This document shows positions 1 to 6,454 of a stretch of 22,320 bases of DNA, piece by piece. Numbering within the stretch: position 1 is the first letter of the stretch; the number at the start of each line of letters is the position of its first letter. The stretch is from DATAXV01 sp036272915 (GTDB lineage Bacteria > Chloroflexota > Dormibacteria > Dormibacterales > Dormibacteraceae). The stretch lies in assembly GCA_036272915.1 (NCBI GenBank), contig DATAXV010000194.1:1-22320 (forward strand), written 5' to 3'. The position numbers and the translations under genes were made by a program. The notes below the pieces were generated by a model. That model saw only the letters and a program-made list of their open reading frames with translations, made no database searches and was not told the DNA's origin.

Positions 1-43
1 CGTCCATCGCGGCCGCCCTCCACACCTCGGTCACCTTCGCCAT
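1..43 (-). CDS. Partial CDS, first 14 codons only, coupled to the upstream small gene
   Basis: An ATG at 43-41 shares one base with the TAA stop of the preceding minus-strand gene (a TAATG junction). It is preceded by a strong GGAGGAGG Shine-Dalgarno about five bases upstream. The frame stays open to the window edge and reads MAKVTEVWRAAAMD. The coupling and ribosome site make this a convincing start of a real gene that runs out of the window, as the next gene of the recombinase/XRE element. Function cannot be judged from 14 residues. Confidence 0.6.
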   Translation of the reverse strand, partial: MAKVTEVWRAAAMD

Positions 44-264
44 TAGTCCTCCTCCCCAGCCTCGATGCGAGGCACGCGGCGCGGCTTGGGCACCCCCTCG
101 CGGATCTGCTCCGCCAGGGCATGAAGGTCTGCGCATAGCTGGGTGTCTCGGCGATCGACGAAACCGGACAGGATCGCCCGGCGTAGCTGGTCCACCTTCG
201 CGGGGTCGAGAGTGATCACTTCGACCTGCTGGATCTTCTTTGTCACGTTCCTCTCCTGGGTCAC
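43..264 (-). CDS. Small hypothetical protein of the integrated element (73 aa)
   Basis: I do not recognise this protein. It is 73 residues long, charged and soluble, with no membrane segment. Its C-terminus has a basic KPRRVPR patch followed by an acidic EAGEED tail. The GTG start at 264 overlaps the TGA stop of the XRE gene (GTGA) and has a GGAGG ribosome site just upstream, so translation is probably coupled. A second GTG six codons downstream, at 246, has its own AGGAG six bases upstream and is an alternative start (67 aa). Position between the XRE regulator and another coupled gene, downstream of a tyrosine recombinase, suggests an accessory protein of a phage or integrative element. That role is inference from context only. 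Confidence 0.6.
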   Translation of the reverse strand: MTQERNVTKKIQQVEVITLDPAKVDQLRRAILSGFVDRRDTQLCADLHALAEQIREGVPKPRRVPRIEAGEED

Positions 265-527
265 GCCGACCCCTCCGACTCTGGCTCCAGCAGGTCGGCC
301 ATGCCCGGGACCGGCTCGATCTCGCTGAGCCCCTGCGCGATGCGGGCGATGGTGGCAACGCGAACGGGGGTACGTCCTTGGAGGATGCGAGAGAGCCCGG
401 GCGCAGGCATCCCAATGTGGTCTGCGAACTCCGCGTGCGTGAGCCCGCGCTCGGCTATGGCCCGATGAAGCGCGGCTGGATTAATCCGCTCGTAACCACG
501 TCGGGGGTCGGGGGGTAACGACGCCAT
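261..527 (-). CDS. XRE-family (Cro/CI-type helix-turn-helix) regulator
   Basis: This 88-residue protein carries one helix-turn-helix of the Cro/CI kind at about residues 17-67. The recognisable pattern is LTHAEFADHIG, a short turn, then PGLSRILQGR and a third helix around VATIARIAQGL. Such small proteins in recombinase-bearing elements usually control lysogeny, transfer or excision. The ATG at 527 lies eight bases after a TATAAC -10 element, so the mRNA is probably leaderless or nearly so. A cluster of GTTAGC half-sites overlaps the -35 region, which suggests autorepression. The stop overlaps the next gene's start. The DNA-binding call is firm; the regulatory target is inferred. Confidence 0.8.
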   Translation of the reverse strand: MASLPPDPRRGYERINPAALHRAIAERGLTHAEFADHIGMPAPGLSRILQGRTPVRVATIARIAQGLSEIEPVPGMADLLEPESEGSA

Positions 528-535
528 GGCCCCAC

Positions 536-583
536 GTTATACCACACTCGTTAGCCTTGCTAACATTACACACGTTAGCGTGT
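536..583 (-). promoter_or_regulatory. Promoter and operator cluster of the XRE gene
   Basis: In the AT-richer 77-bp gap between the recombinase stop and the XRE start, the minus strand shows a -10 TATAAC (541-536) and a weak -35 TTAGCA (563-558) with a 16-bp spacer. GTTAGC occurs on the plus strand at 550-555 and 574-579, and in inverted form (GCTAAC) at 559-564. The first pair forms a perfect inverted repeat with a 3-bp gap. A second perfect inverted repeat, ACACG-TTAG-CGTGT, covers 570-583. The -35 lies within the first pair, as expected of an autoregulated operator. Confidence 0.6.
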
Positions 584-604
584 ATCTCTGTGGGTTAAGG
601 AGGG

Positions 605-1552
605 CTAGCCGTGATCTTTAAGTAAGCCGATCAGCTGATCGTAAGAGTCGTTCCGGCCCAGATTCGCATAATGCAGCCGAATCATTCTCTCTGACCCGTG
701 ACCCATGATCTGCGCCACCGCGACCGTCGACATCCCGTTCAGCAGCATCCATCGGCAGCCGCTATGCCGAAAAACGTACGGCGTCACATTCTGCTTGAGC
801 CCGCAATCCTTGCCCAGACCCTGGACCAACTGGAGCACGCCGTTCGGGGTCAGCGCCTCCCGCTCGCCCGTGCGCGGGTCGCGACGCAGACCGATGAACA
901 GCGCGCGCTCGGGGTCGTCCTTGGCGCCCAGGCGCCCTAGGCGCGTCCACAGGTCCTTGGCGACCGGCACGTCCCGCTCGCCGCTCTTCCCGCGCACCGT
1001 GACCCAAAAGCGACGGCTGTCCTTTTTGAGGTCGCGACCGCGCAAGGAGACCAGTTCCCCTGGCCGCATGGCGGAATCGGCGAGGAGTTGGACGATGACG
1101 GCATCACGCTCGGTTCGGGCTGCCCGCACCAGGGCATGAACATCTTCACGATCAAGGACGTCGACCCTGCGAGAGGGTGGGGTGCGCTGGCGGACGGTAG
1201 CACCGTCGCCGATGCCCTCCTCGGCCAGCCACCGCATGAACTGATTGGTGCCTCGGATGTACGTCCAAATGGTGTTCTCAGACAAGACACCCTTGGCCCC
1301 GCCGTCTTCGCGGAGGTGCACGGCGAAGCTCTCGATCGTCTTCTTGTCGAGCGCGGCGGGGTCATCGATGCCCTCCTCGGCCAGCCACGGCAAGAGCACC
1401 CCACGAAGAGGGAAACCGTACGCATCGAGCGTTGCCGACCGCACCCCCCTGGCTCGGCAAGCGCGGAGATAGTCCTCGATCAGGACTCCGATCCGACCCG
1501 GCCTCCGAGCCGTCTTTTGCCGTGCACCACTTTTTGCGATTTTCGTTACCAT
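605..1552 (-). CDS. Tyrosine recombinase / phage-type integrase
   Basis: This 315-residue protein has the two-domain layout of XerC/D-like integrases. An N-terminal SAM-like core-binding domain (about 20-115) is followed by the catalytic domain. Visible catalytic residues are R163 in AMRPGEL, the beta-hairpin lysine K189 in RGKSGERDVPV, R262 in FRHSGCR, H285 in MGHGSE and the nucleophile Y295 in IRLHYANL. The usual first histidine of the HxxR box is Y259 here (YVFR), a known tolerated variation. Such enzymes catalyse site-specific integration and excision through a 3'-phosphotyrosine intermediate. It is transcribed toward the XRE gene and lies at the right edge of the probable element. No tRNA-like attachment site is visible next to it. 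Confidence 0.9.
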   Translation of the reverse strand: MVTKIAKSGARQKTARRPGRIGVLIEDYLRACRARGVRSATLDAYGFPLRGVLLPWLAEEGIDDPAALDKKTIESFAVHLREDGGAKGVLSENTIWTYIRGTNQFMRWLAEEGIGDGATVRQRTPPSRRVDVLDREDVHALVRAARTERDAVIVQLLADSAMRPGELVSLRGRDLKKDSRRFWVTVRGKSGERDVPVAKDLWTRLGRLGAKDDPERALFIGLRRDPRTGEREALTPNGVLQLVQGLGKDCGLKQNVTPYVFRHSGCRWMLLNGMSTVAVAQIMGHGSERMIRLHYANLGRNDSYDQLIGLLKDHG

Positions 1553-1869
1553 GTCACCATTTCCAGCTGCGATGATAACCGCGTTTTAGGCTCAGCGGAA
1601 GTGTGTCGGTAAGTGGTGTTACTGAACTCGAAACCGGGCGTTAATCGGGGTGACAAAACTATGGTTGTTGGGCCGCCTACTGCGCAAGGACGTGGTCAGC
1701 TGAGGGGTGCCACCGTCCGAATTGGCCGGATCGGACCCACCGAGCACCCGGAGGTTGCTCGATCATGTCCGACACCGAAGCAGGTCCTCGTCGGTGCGGC
1801 TGAGGCGGGCCCGTCAGGATGGGGCCAGCCGGGAATGCCTCGTACGAATCCTGAGTTGCCCGCTTCGAC
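1553..1869. other. 317-bp stretch without a convincing gene, probable element/chromosome boundary
   Basis: Between the recombinase start and the lipoprotein stop, the open frames on either strand have no recognisable protein pattern and no good ribosome site. No tRNA fold or long repeat is visible. Because integrase genes commonly sit beside the attachment site, an att core could lie here, but no second copy is present in the window to prove it. The alternative reading frame of the lipoprotein gene extends into this region as far as 1814. Confidence 0.35.
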
Positions 1870-2304
1870 TCAGAGGATTCTGGAGGATCTCGTTGAGTTG
1901 CTCCCGAACGACGGTCTGTGACTGCTCGTAACGGCCCATGTCGGTATCCGCTTGCCGGACAGCGCCTGGACAAGGACGCGTCCATCGAGAGGCTGCGAGA
2001 GTTGCGTGCTCACGGTGCCCGTGCGGAGATCGTAGAGGCAGGCGACGTTCGCCGCTCGCGCCGCGTAGACCAGCTCCAGGGCGACACTGCTCAGCCCCTC
2101 GACGGCGGCCAGCCGAGGCTTCCGCTCGCAGTCCCTCCATGAGGCGAGGACCATGATCAGCCTCTGGTCTCGACTGACCTCGGCCGCCCCCGAGACCGGC
2201 TCCAGCAGGGTCCGTGGGTAGCCCCGGTCTGCGGTGAGCGAGCATCCCGACAGGAGCAGCCCGGCGCAAACCAGGAGCAGCGCCAGGACGCCGCGAGCCC
2301 TCAT
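1870..2304 (-). CDS. Small predicted lipoprotein, 3' end possibly frame-shifted
   Basis: The 144-residue product begins with a classic lipoprotein signal peptide: MRAR, a hydrophobic core LALLLVCAGL and the lipobox LSGC with C21 as the predicted lipidated residue. Export and membrane anchoring follow. The mature part is about 120 residues and matches no family I recognise. From about base 1960 onward the frame becomes serine/arginine-rich and unnatural (WAVTSSHRPSFGS). Another minus-strand frame there reads DMGRYEQSQTVVREQLNEIL, a far more protein-like helix that stays open to 1814, so a single-base error or mutation near 1945-1965 is likely. A good promoter lies just upstream, leaving only about five untranslated bases. 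Confidence 0.65.
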   Translation of the reverse strand: MRARGVLALLLVCAGLLLSGCSLTADRGYPRTLLEPVSGAAEVSRDQRLIMVLASWRDCERKPRLAAVEGLSSVALELVYAARAANVACLYDLRTGTVSTQLSQPLDGRVLVQALSGKRIPTWAVTSSHRPSFGSNSTRSSRIL

Positions 2305-2315
2305 GTCGGCAACGG

Positions 2316-2344
2316 AGCATAGAGGTCGTAAAGACGTCTGTCAC
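2316..2344 (-). promoter_or_regulatory. Promoter of the lipoprotein gene
   Basis: The minus strand shows GTGACA (2344-2339), a 17-bp spacer and TATGCT (2321-2316). This matches 5 of 6 and 4 of 6 of the housekeeping sigma consensus. The predicted transcription start is near 2309, only a few bases before the ATG at 2304. Confidence 0.5.
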
Positions 2345-2416
2345 CTTTCGACCACGGCCGCCGTACGGCCAGTGAGCGGCCGACGACGCCGGGAGAAGGA
2401 TGGATCGACGCGCGCG

Positions 2417-2836
2417 CTATCCCTGACCGGAGAGCTCGTAGGTGAGGGTCCAGCGGTGGACGCCGCCATCCTCGATGAGGATCCGAAGCTCACCGCGGAG
2501 GCCGCTCAGACCGTCGGTGCCGGAGTCGGGGACCACGGAGGCGATTCCGGCGGAGGGGTCGTCGCCGGGGCCGATCGGAGCGTGGTGCTGAAGGGCGAAG
2601 CTCCCCTGCCTGCCCTGCAGGGTGACGGTGAGGTGCTCGATCCCGACGTAGCCACCCGGCCCCGGCCTGGTCAGCGCCATCAGCAGCGTCGTCGTGGTCC
2701 GCCCCTCGATGTCGCCGTGATAGATCTTGCCGGCGAGCACGCGGCTGAACCTGGCTCCCGCCGTCTCCTCGACCTCGCTCTCATCCCAGCTGTCGATGTC
2801 GAAGGTCCCCGAGGCCTGGGCCCTCTCGTCACTCAT
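2417..2836 (-). CDS. DUF3224-family protein
   Basis: The product (139 residues from the chosen start) matches the DUF3224 pattern. It opens with ASGTFDIDSWDE, followed by FSRVLAGKIYHGDIEG, a central YVGIEHLTVTLQGRQGSFALQH and a C-terminal VVPDSGTDGLSGLRGE. These proteins are small beta-rich (AttH/lipocalin-like) barrels found mainly in high-GC bacteria, with no established reaction. I chose the ATG at 2836 over an upstream GTG-side extension because AGGAG lies eight bases before it and the family homology begins within ten residues of it. It lies 94 bp downstream of a tetR gene on the same strand, so co-transcription and stress-related control are plausible. Confidence 0.85.
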   Translation of the reverse strand: MSDERAQASGTFDIDSWDESEVEETAGARFSRVLAGKIYHGDIEGRTTTTLLMALTRPGPGGYVGIEHLTVTLQGRQGSFALQHHAPIGPGDDPSAGIASVVPDSGTDGLSGLRGELRILIEDGGVHRWTLTYELSGQG

Positions 2837-2930
2837 GCCGTAGCTCCTGCTCAATTCGGTGGTATCGGGTGACGCGAGCCGGGTCCCGGCACCGGTAACC
2901 ATGGCGGAAGTCGCCGGGGCCTGCGGTCCC

Positions 2931-3494
2931 TCACGAAACGGCGAGCAGGGCCGCCACCGCCTCCGTGATCGTTCGCCGCTGCCGCTCCGGATCGTCGACG
3001 TCGCCGGAGAACTCCGGCGCCGTCGAGGCCCACATCGTGGAGATGGTGAGGACCAGGGCGAGGAGCTCGGCCGCGCGGAAGCGACCGGGGAGCCGTCCCT
3101 CCCGCTGCGCCACCTCGATGGCGGCGATCTTGTCGCCGTTGGCGGAGACGATTCCCTCCAGAGGGGGCCGGTCGCGCGAGCGCTCGAGCCGGTACCAGGT
3201 CGCCAGCTGCAGCGTCTCGGGATGGAGCCGGTAGCCGTCGTAGAGCCGGCCCGCGTAGCCGGGCAGGTCGTCGGGATCGATCGGCACCTCCCGGACCGTC
3301 CGCACCACCACCTGGTCGAACACGGCGTCGAAGAGCCCGTCCTTGCTGGCGAAGTGAAAGTAGATCAGCGCCTTGTTGCAGCCGGCGAGGGCGGCGATCC
3401 GATCCACCCTGGCACCGGCGATGCCGCGGGCCGCGAACTCCCGCGAAGCCGCCTCGATCAGCCGCTGACGGGTCTCCTGGGCGTCTCCGGGCAT
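2931..3494 (-). CDS. TetR/AcrR-family transcriptional regulator, divergent from the SDR gene
   Basis: The 187-residue protein has an N-terminal TetR helix-turn-helix at about residues 7-55, with the signature VDRIAALAGCNKALIYFHFASKDGLF. A helical ligand-binding and dimerisation domain follows. The ATG at 3494 is preferred to an upstream start 13 codons earlier because TATCCT lies exactly six bases before it, the geometry seen at other leaderless genes here, and because the longer N-terminus would be read from the operator itself. Two near-identical operators flank the divergent promoters, so it probably represses both itself and the dehydrogenase. The ligand is unknown. DUF3224 lies downstream on the same strand. 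Confidence 0.88.
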   Translation of the reverse strand: MPGDAQETRQRLIEAASREFAARGIAGARVDRIAALAGCNKALIYFHFASKDGLFDAVFDQVVVRTVREVPIDPDDLPGYAGRLYDGYRLHPETLQLATWYRLERSRDRPPLEGIVSANGDKIAAIEVAQREGRLPGRFRAAELLALVLTISTMWASTAPEFSGDVDDPERQRRTITEAVAALLAVS

Positions 3495-3510
3495 GCCCCC
3501 AGGATACTTG

Positions 3511-3524
3511 ACTAACCGGATAGT
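3511..3524. promoter_or_regulatory. TetR operator 1 (tetR side)
   Basis: ACTAACCGGATAGT is a 12-of-14 palindrome. It sits inside the putative tetR promoter, between a TTTCAA/TTCAAC -35-like hexamer and the TATCCT -10 (3506-3501) that lies six bases before the ATG. Its extended form CTTGACTAACyGGATAGT recurs in inverted orientation at operator 2. Confidence 0.65.
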
Positions 3525-3552
3525 TGAAATCAATCGATCCCGTCGGTATCTT
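3524..3552 (+). promoter_or_regulatory. Promoter of the SDR gene
   Basis: TTGAAA (3524-3529), a 17-bp spacer and TATCTT (3547-3552) on the plus strand predict a transcription start at about 3559, inside operator 2. GGAGG at 3576-3580 provides the ribosome site for the ATG at 3591. Confidence 0.55.
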
Positions 3553-3556
3553 CCTG

Positions 3557-3570
3557 ACTATCCAGTTAGT
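3557..3570. promoter_or_regulatory. TetR operator 2 (SDR side)
   Basis: ACTATCCAGTTAGT is the inverted-orientation copy of operator 1, differing at the central C/T position and keeping both arms. It covers the predicted start of SDR transcription, where a bound repressor would block initiation or clearance. The two centres are 46 bp apart. Confidence 0.65.
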
Positions 3571-3590
3571 CAAGTGGAGGTCATAGCCCA

Positions 3591-4450
3591 ATGTCCAAGG
3601 TCTGGCTGATCACCGGGAGCTCGCGCGGCCTGAGTCGCGAGGTCGTCCTCACCGCCCTCGCCGCGGGCCATCGCGTCGTCGCCACCGCCCGCCGGCCGGA
3701 GCAGCTGCGGGAGCTGGTCCAGGAGCACGGCGATCGGATTCTGCCGGTCGCGCTCGACGTCGCCGACCCCGCCGCCGCCGAGGCCGCCGTGCGCGCCGCG
3801 GTCGACGCCTTCGGACGCCTGGACGTGGTCGTGAACAACGCCGGCTACGCCAACCTCGGCTCGATCGAGGACACGCCCGCCGAGGACTTTCGGGCCCAGA
3901 TCGAGACCAACTTCTTCGGCGTCGTCAACGTCACCCGGGCCGCCCTGCCCGTGCTGCGCGCCCAGGGGGCGGGGCACCTCGTCCAGGTCTCATCGGTCGG
4001 TGGCCGCCTGGCGTCACCCGGCCTCGCCGCCTACCAGAGCGCGAAATGGGCGGTCAACGGCTTCTCCGGCGTCCTCGCCGCGGAGGTCGCGCCGCTCGGC
4101 ATCAGGGTCACCGTGATCGAGCCGGGAGGGCTGCGCACCGACTGGGCGGGATCCTCGATGACCGTCCATTCCGTCACCGAGCCTACCTGCCGGTCAGCGA
4201 GCTCAGGCAGCGGATCATCGAATCGGGGGCCCTGGCCACCGGCGACCCGGCCCGGGCGGCGCAGGTCATCCTCCAGGTGACCGAGACGGACGACCCCCCG
4301 CTGCGCCTGCTGCTCGGCAGCGACGCGGTCGTCCTCTCCGAGGAGGCGACCCGTGTCCAGGCCGAGTCCGACGCCCGCTGGCGCTCGGTCAGCGTCTCGA
4401 CCGACCAGGATCTGACCGTCGCCGCCGCGGCTTCGGGATCGGAGGGATGA
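3591..4450 (+). pseudogene. Short-chain dehydrogenase/reductase gene interrupted by a frameshift
   Basis: The first frame (3591-4280) encodes a classical SDR. It has a Rossmann TGSSRGLS motif at residues 8-15 (the last glycine of TGxxxGxG is S15), NNAG at 82-85, S134/S135, Y148-x-x-x-K152 and the PGGLRTDWAGSS segment typical of this subfamily. After about residue 192 it becomes arginine/serine-rich. The expected C-terminus (LRQRIIESGALATGDPARAA, then PPLRLLLGSDAV and ARWRSVSVSTD) lies in another frame, open to the TGA at 4448-4450. Rejoined, the protein would be about 286 residues, normal for the family. One missing base (or two extra) between about 4164 and 4190 explains it: a sequencing error or a real mutation. 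Its job would be NAD(P)-dependent reduction of a carbonyl, substrate unknown, controlled by the divergent TetR. Confidence 0.8.
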
Positions 4451-4453
4451 GAG

Positions 4454-4494
4454 CGATCGCAGGGCCGGGACGCGGTCCCCGGTCCCGGCGATCG
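4454..4494. terminator. Hairpin between convergent genes, likely bidirectional terminator
   Basis: GCCGGGAC (4464-4471) and GTCCCGGC (4482-4489) pair perfectly over 8 bp around a 10-base loop. Outer arms CGATC (4454-4458) and GATCG (4490-4494) extend the stem with a bulge. It fills the short gap between the SDR stop and the stop of the convergent hypothetical gene. No T-run follows. Confidence 0.5.
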
Positions 4495-4501
4495 GCGGCG
4501 C

Positions 4502-5008
4502 TCAGTGCCGCCGTTCGCGGTACTCGTCCGGACGCTCCGCCGGCAGCAGCCAGGGAAGCGCCTCCGACATCGGCTTCACCAGCGCCCGGTAGTGATCGCC
4601 GTCGAGCTGCGGCCCGGCGACCAGGGCGAGCGCCGCATGAAGGGCGGCATCCTCGGCGGTGCGGTCGACGTTCGGCGGCTCCGCGCGCCATGCCGCCTGC
4701 GCGTGGTGCCCCTCGGTCATCGCCCGGAGATCCTGCTCAGCGGCCGCCCAGGCAGCCTCGAGGCCATCCTTGCGCACCATCTCCAGAGCCGCCTTGTCGG
4801 CGTCGTCCAAAGCCCCGAGCTCATGGGTCGCATAGCGGCGCCATGCCCATGCGATGCGCTCGATGCCGCTTGGCCCGAGGACGCGCCCATCGTCGAGAAG
4901 TCGCTGCACCTCGGCCGAGTTCGGCCCGTATCGCAAACTGTCCACGTCGGGATCGTAACCGAACCAGCGCCGATCTCCCGCCTCGACCCGCGCCGTCCGC
5001 CGGGCCAT
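4502..5008 (-). CDS. Hypothetical protein (168 aa)
   Basis: I do not recognise the family. The protein is soluble and mainly helical, rich in alanine, arginine and acidic residues, with no signal peptide or membrane segment. Distinct stretches are RRWFGYDPDVDSLRYGPNSA near the N-terminus, a central helix-rich part (IERIAWAWRRYATHELGALD, then DGLEAAWAAAEQDLRAM) and a C-terminus ending PDEYRERRH. The frame is the only protein-like one here and spans the whole gap between a convergent SDR and a divergent tetR. The ATG at 5008 has no clear Shine-Dalgarno. It shares a 67-bp divergent intergenic region with the second tetR gene and may be co-regulated with it. Confidence 0.65.
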   Translation of the reverse strand: MARRTARVEAGDRRWFGYDPDVDSLRYGPNSAEVQRLLDDGRVLGPSGIERIAWAWRRYATHELGALDDADKAALEMVRKDGLEAAWAAAEQDLRAMTEGHHAQAAWRAEPPNVDRTAEDAALHAALALVAGPQLDGDHYRALVKPMSEALPWLLPAERPDEYRERRH

Positions 5009-5040
5009 CGCCGGAGCTGGGCAACGGCCGCCATGACAAT

Positions 5041-5069
5041 TTGACTATGGCCAGCCCATACTCGATACT
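5041..5069 (+). promoter_or_regulatory. Leaderless promoter of the second tetR gene
   Basis: TTGACT (5041-5046), an exact 17-bp spacer and GATACT (5064-5069) are followed by six bases and then the GTG start at 5076, so transcription should begin at the start codon. An inverted repeat GCCAG (5050-5054)/CTGGC (5068-5072) overlaps the -10 and could be the regulator's own operator. Confidence 0.6.
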
Positions 5070-5075
5070 GGCGGG

Positions 5076-5756
5076 GTGGCATCTGCCGGCCCCACCGAGA
5101 TCCGTCGCTACCGATCGCCGCTCCGCGAGGAGCGGGCACGCAGCACCCGCCGGCGGGTGATCGAGGCGGCCGGCGCCACGTTCCTCGACCGCGGCTACGT
5201 AGCGACGACGATGCGCGCCGTCGCCGCCGAGGCGGGCGTCTCGGTACCGACCGTGGAGGCCCAGTTCGGGACCAAGGCCCGGCTTCTCAAGGCGGCGATC
5301 GATGTCGCCATCGCCGGGAACGACGAACCCGTCGCGGTGCTCGACCAGCCGTGGGTGGTCCAGGCCCGGGCGGCCGGAACCGTCAAGGAGTTCCTCTCCA
5401 TCGTCTCCGGCATCCTGGCGGCGGCACAGCGGCGTTCAGCGGGCCTGGTGCTGGCTGTTTTCGAGGGGTCGTCGCGGGACGCCGAGCTGGAGCGCGTCGC
5501 GGAGCAGATGGTCTCCCAGAGGGAGACGACCGCAGGCTGGATCGTGGATGGAGTGGCTCGCCTCGCTCCGCTCCGCCACAGCCACGCCGACGCGGTGGAG
5601 ACGGTCTGGCTGCTCATGGATCCCGCCGTCTTCCTGCGGCTGACCCGAGAGAGGAGATGGAGCGTCGAGCGCTACCGGCGGTGGGTCGCCGACGCGATCG
5701 CCCGCCTGCTCGTGGACGGTAAGAGCCCCGCCGCGTCGGCGGGAGACCATAGGTGA
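5076..5756 (+). CDS. TetR/AcrR-family transcriptional regulator, coupled to a VOC gene
   Basis: The 226-residue protein has a TetR DNA-binding domain at about residues 22-68, containing ARSTRRRVIEAAGATFLDRGY and TMRAVAAEAGVSVPTVEAQFGTKARLL. A long helical effector domain follows. The usual aromatic recognition-helix pattern (YxHF) is replaced by VEAQFGTK, a common variant of a TetR subgroup. The GTG start sits six bases after a -10 element with a good -35, so the mRNA is predicted to be leaderless. Its TGA stop overlaps the GTG start of the VOC gene (GTGA), so the two are translationally coupled. Likely role: sensing a toxic or metabolic small molecule and controlling this operon. The ligand is unknown. 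Confidence 0.88.
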   Translation: MASAGPTEIRRYRSPLREERARSTRRRVIEAAGATFLDRGYVATTMRAVAAEAGVSVPTVEAQFGTKARLLKAAIDVAIAGNDEPVAVLDQPWVVQARAAGTVKEFLSIVSGILAAAQRRSAGLVLAVFEGSSRDAELERVAEQMVSQRETTAGWIVDGVARLAPLRHSHADAVETVWLLMDPAVFLRLTRERRWSVERYRRWVADAIARLLVDGKSPAASAGDHR

Positions 5757-6196
5757 AGAACCCGGTGAAGAGCAACCGATCGATGCCCGATGCGACTGTG
5801 ATCCCCGAGCTGGTCTACCCGGACGTCCGGCGGGCCGTGGCGTTCCTGACGAAGGCGTTCGGGTTTGCGGAGCGGCTGCAGATAGGCGAGGACCACCGCT
5901 CTCAACTGCGCTTCGGCGATGGCGCCATCATCGTCGCCGACGTCTTCGGGGACCGCCAGGCGCCCAAGAGCGGTGACCCCTTGACGCAGTCGGTGATGGT
6001 CCGTGTTGAGGACGCACGGGCGCACTGCGAGCATGCCCGGGCGCACGGAGCCAGGATCCTGGCCGAGCCGACCGACTTCCCCTACGGCGAGCGCCAGTAC
6101 GCGGCCGAGGATCCCTTCGGCCACCGATGGACCTTCAGCGAGACCCTGCGCGACGCCGATCCTGCGGAGTGGGGCGGGACGCTACTGGCGAAGTAG
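5753..6196 (+). CDS. VOC-family (glyoxalase/bleomycin-resistance fold) protein
   Basis: At 147 residues this fits the single-chain VOC/PhnB-like group. It has ELVYPDVRRAVAFLTKAFGF at the start of the fold, an internal LRFGDGAIIVAD strand, DARAHCEHARAHGARI before the second repeat and the diagnostic AAEDPFGHRWTFSET near the end. VOC proteins bind a metal or sequester drugs and catalyse varied isomerase, dioxygenase or resistance reactions; the specific function cannot be read here. The annotated GTG overlaps the tetR stop by four bases. An ATG ten codons in (5783) lies just before the homology and is an alternative start. Control by the coupled TetR is likely. Confidence 0.85.
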   Translation: MKNPVKSNRSMPDATVIPELVYPDVRRAVAFLTKAFGFAERLQIGEDHRSQLRFGDGAIIVADVFGDRQAPKSGDPLTQSVMVRVEDARAHCEHARAHGARILAEPTDFPYGERQYAAEDPFGHRWTFSETLRDADPAEWGGTLLAK

Positions 6197-6263
6197 GCCT
6201 CTGGCCAGCGAGCACGGAAACCACCCTGGCTGGTCGACCGGCGGCGGGACCGGATCCGCCTAG

Positions 6264-6396
6264 GCGTGCTCCTGCTCGAGGCATGGCAACAGTCGATGGT
6301 CCCTCTGCTTCCGTCAACCCACGCTTATCGACGAGCTCGTGGCACCAGTGAACGCCCGGACTACTTCCACGCCTGACCCTGGCCCCATCTTTTCAT
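6264..6396 (+). repeat. Diverged direct repeat, copy A
   Basis: About 133 bp that aligns with copy B at 8109-8243 in the same orientation. Shared exact blocks include GCGTGCTCC, TGGCAACA, CCCACGCT, ACGAGCTC, CAGTGAACGCCCGG and CTTCCACG, with mismatches and small indels between them; identity is roughly three quarters by eye. It lies between the VOC stop and the glycosyltransferase stop, in the 258-bp gap 6197-6454 that holds no gene. The reading frame open in copy B is stopped after 11 codons here, so the repeat is probably non-coding or decayed. Confidence 0.65.
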
Positions 6397-6454
6397 GCCG
6401 CCCTGGTGCCGGTCGCAGAGGGCATGCGGCCGAGGCCTCCACCCCGGGGCCCTC

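Noticed and set aside
1613..1931. Short plus-strand frames between the recombinase and lipoprotein genes
   Set aside because: No ribosome site, no recognisable motif, and they overlap the 3' part of the lipoprotein gene in antisense.
4158..4200. Programmed ribosomal frameshift in the SDR gene
   Set aside because: No slippery heptamer or obvious downstream structure is visible, and SDR families do not use one; sequence error or mutation is simpler.
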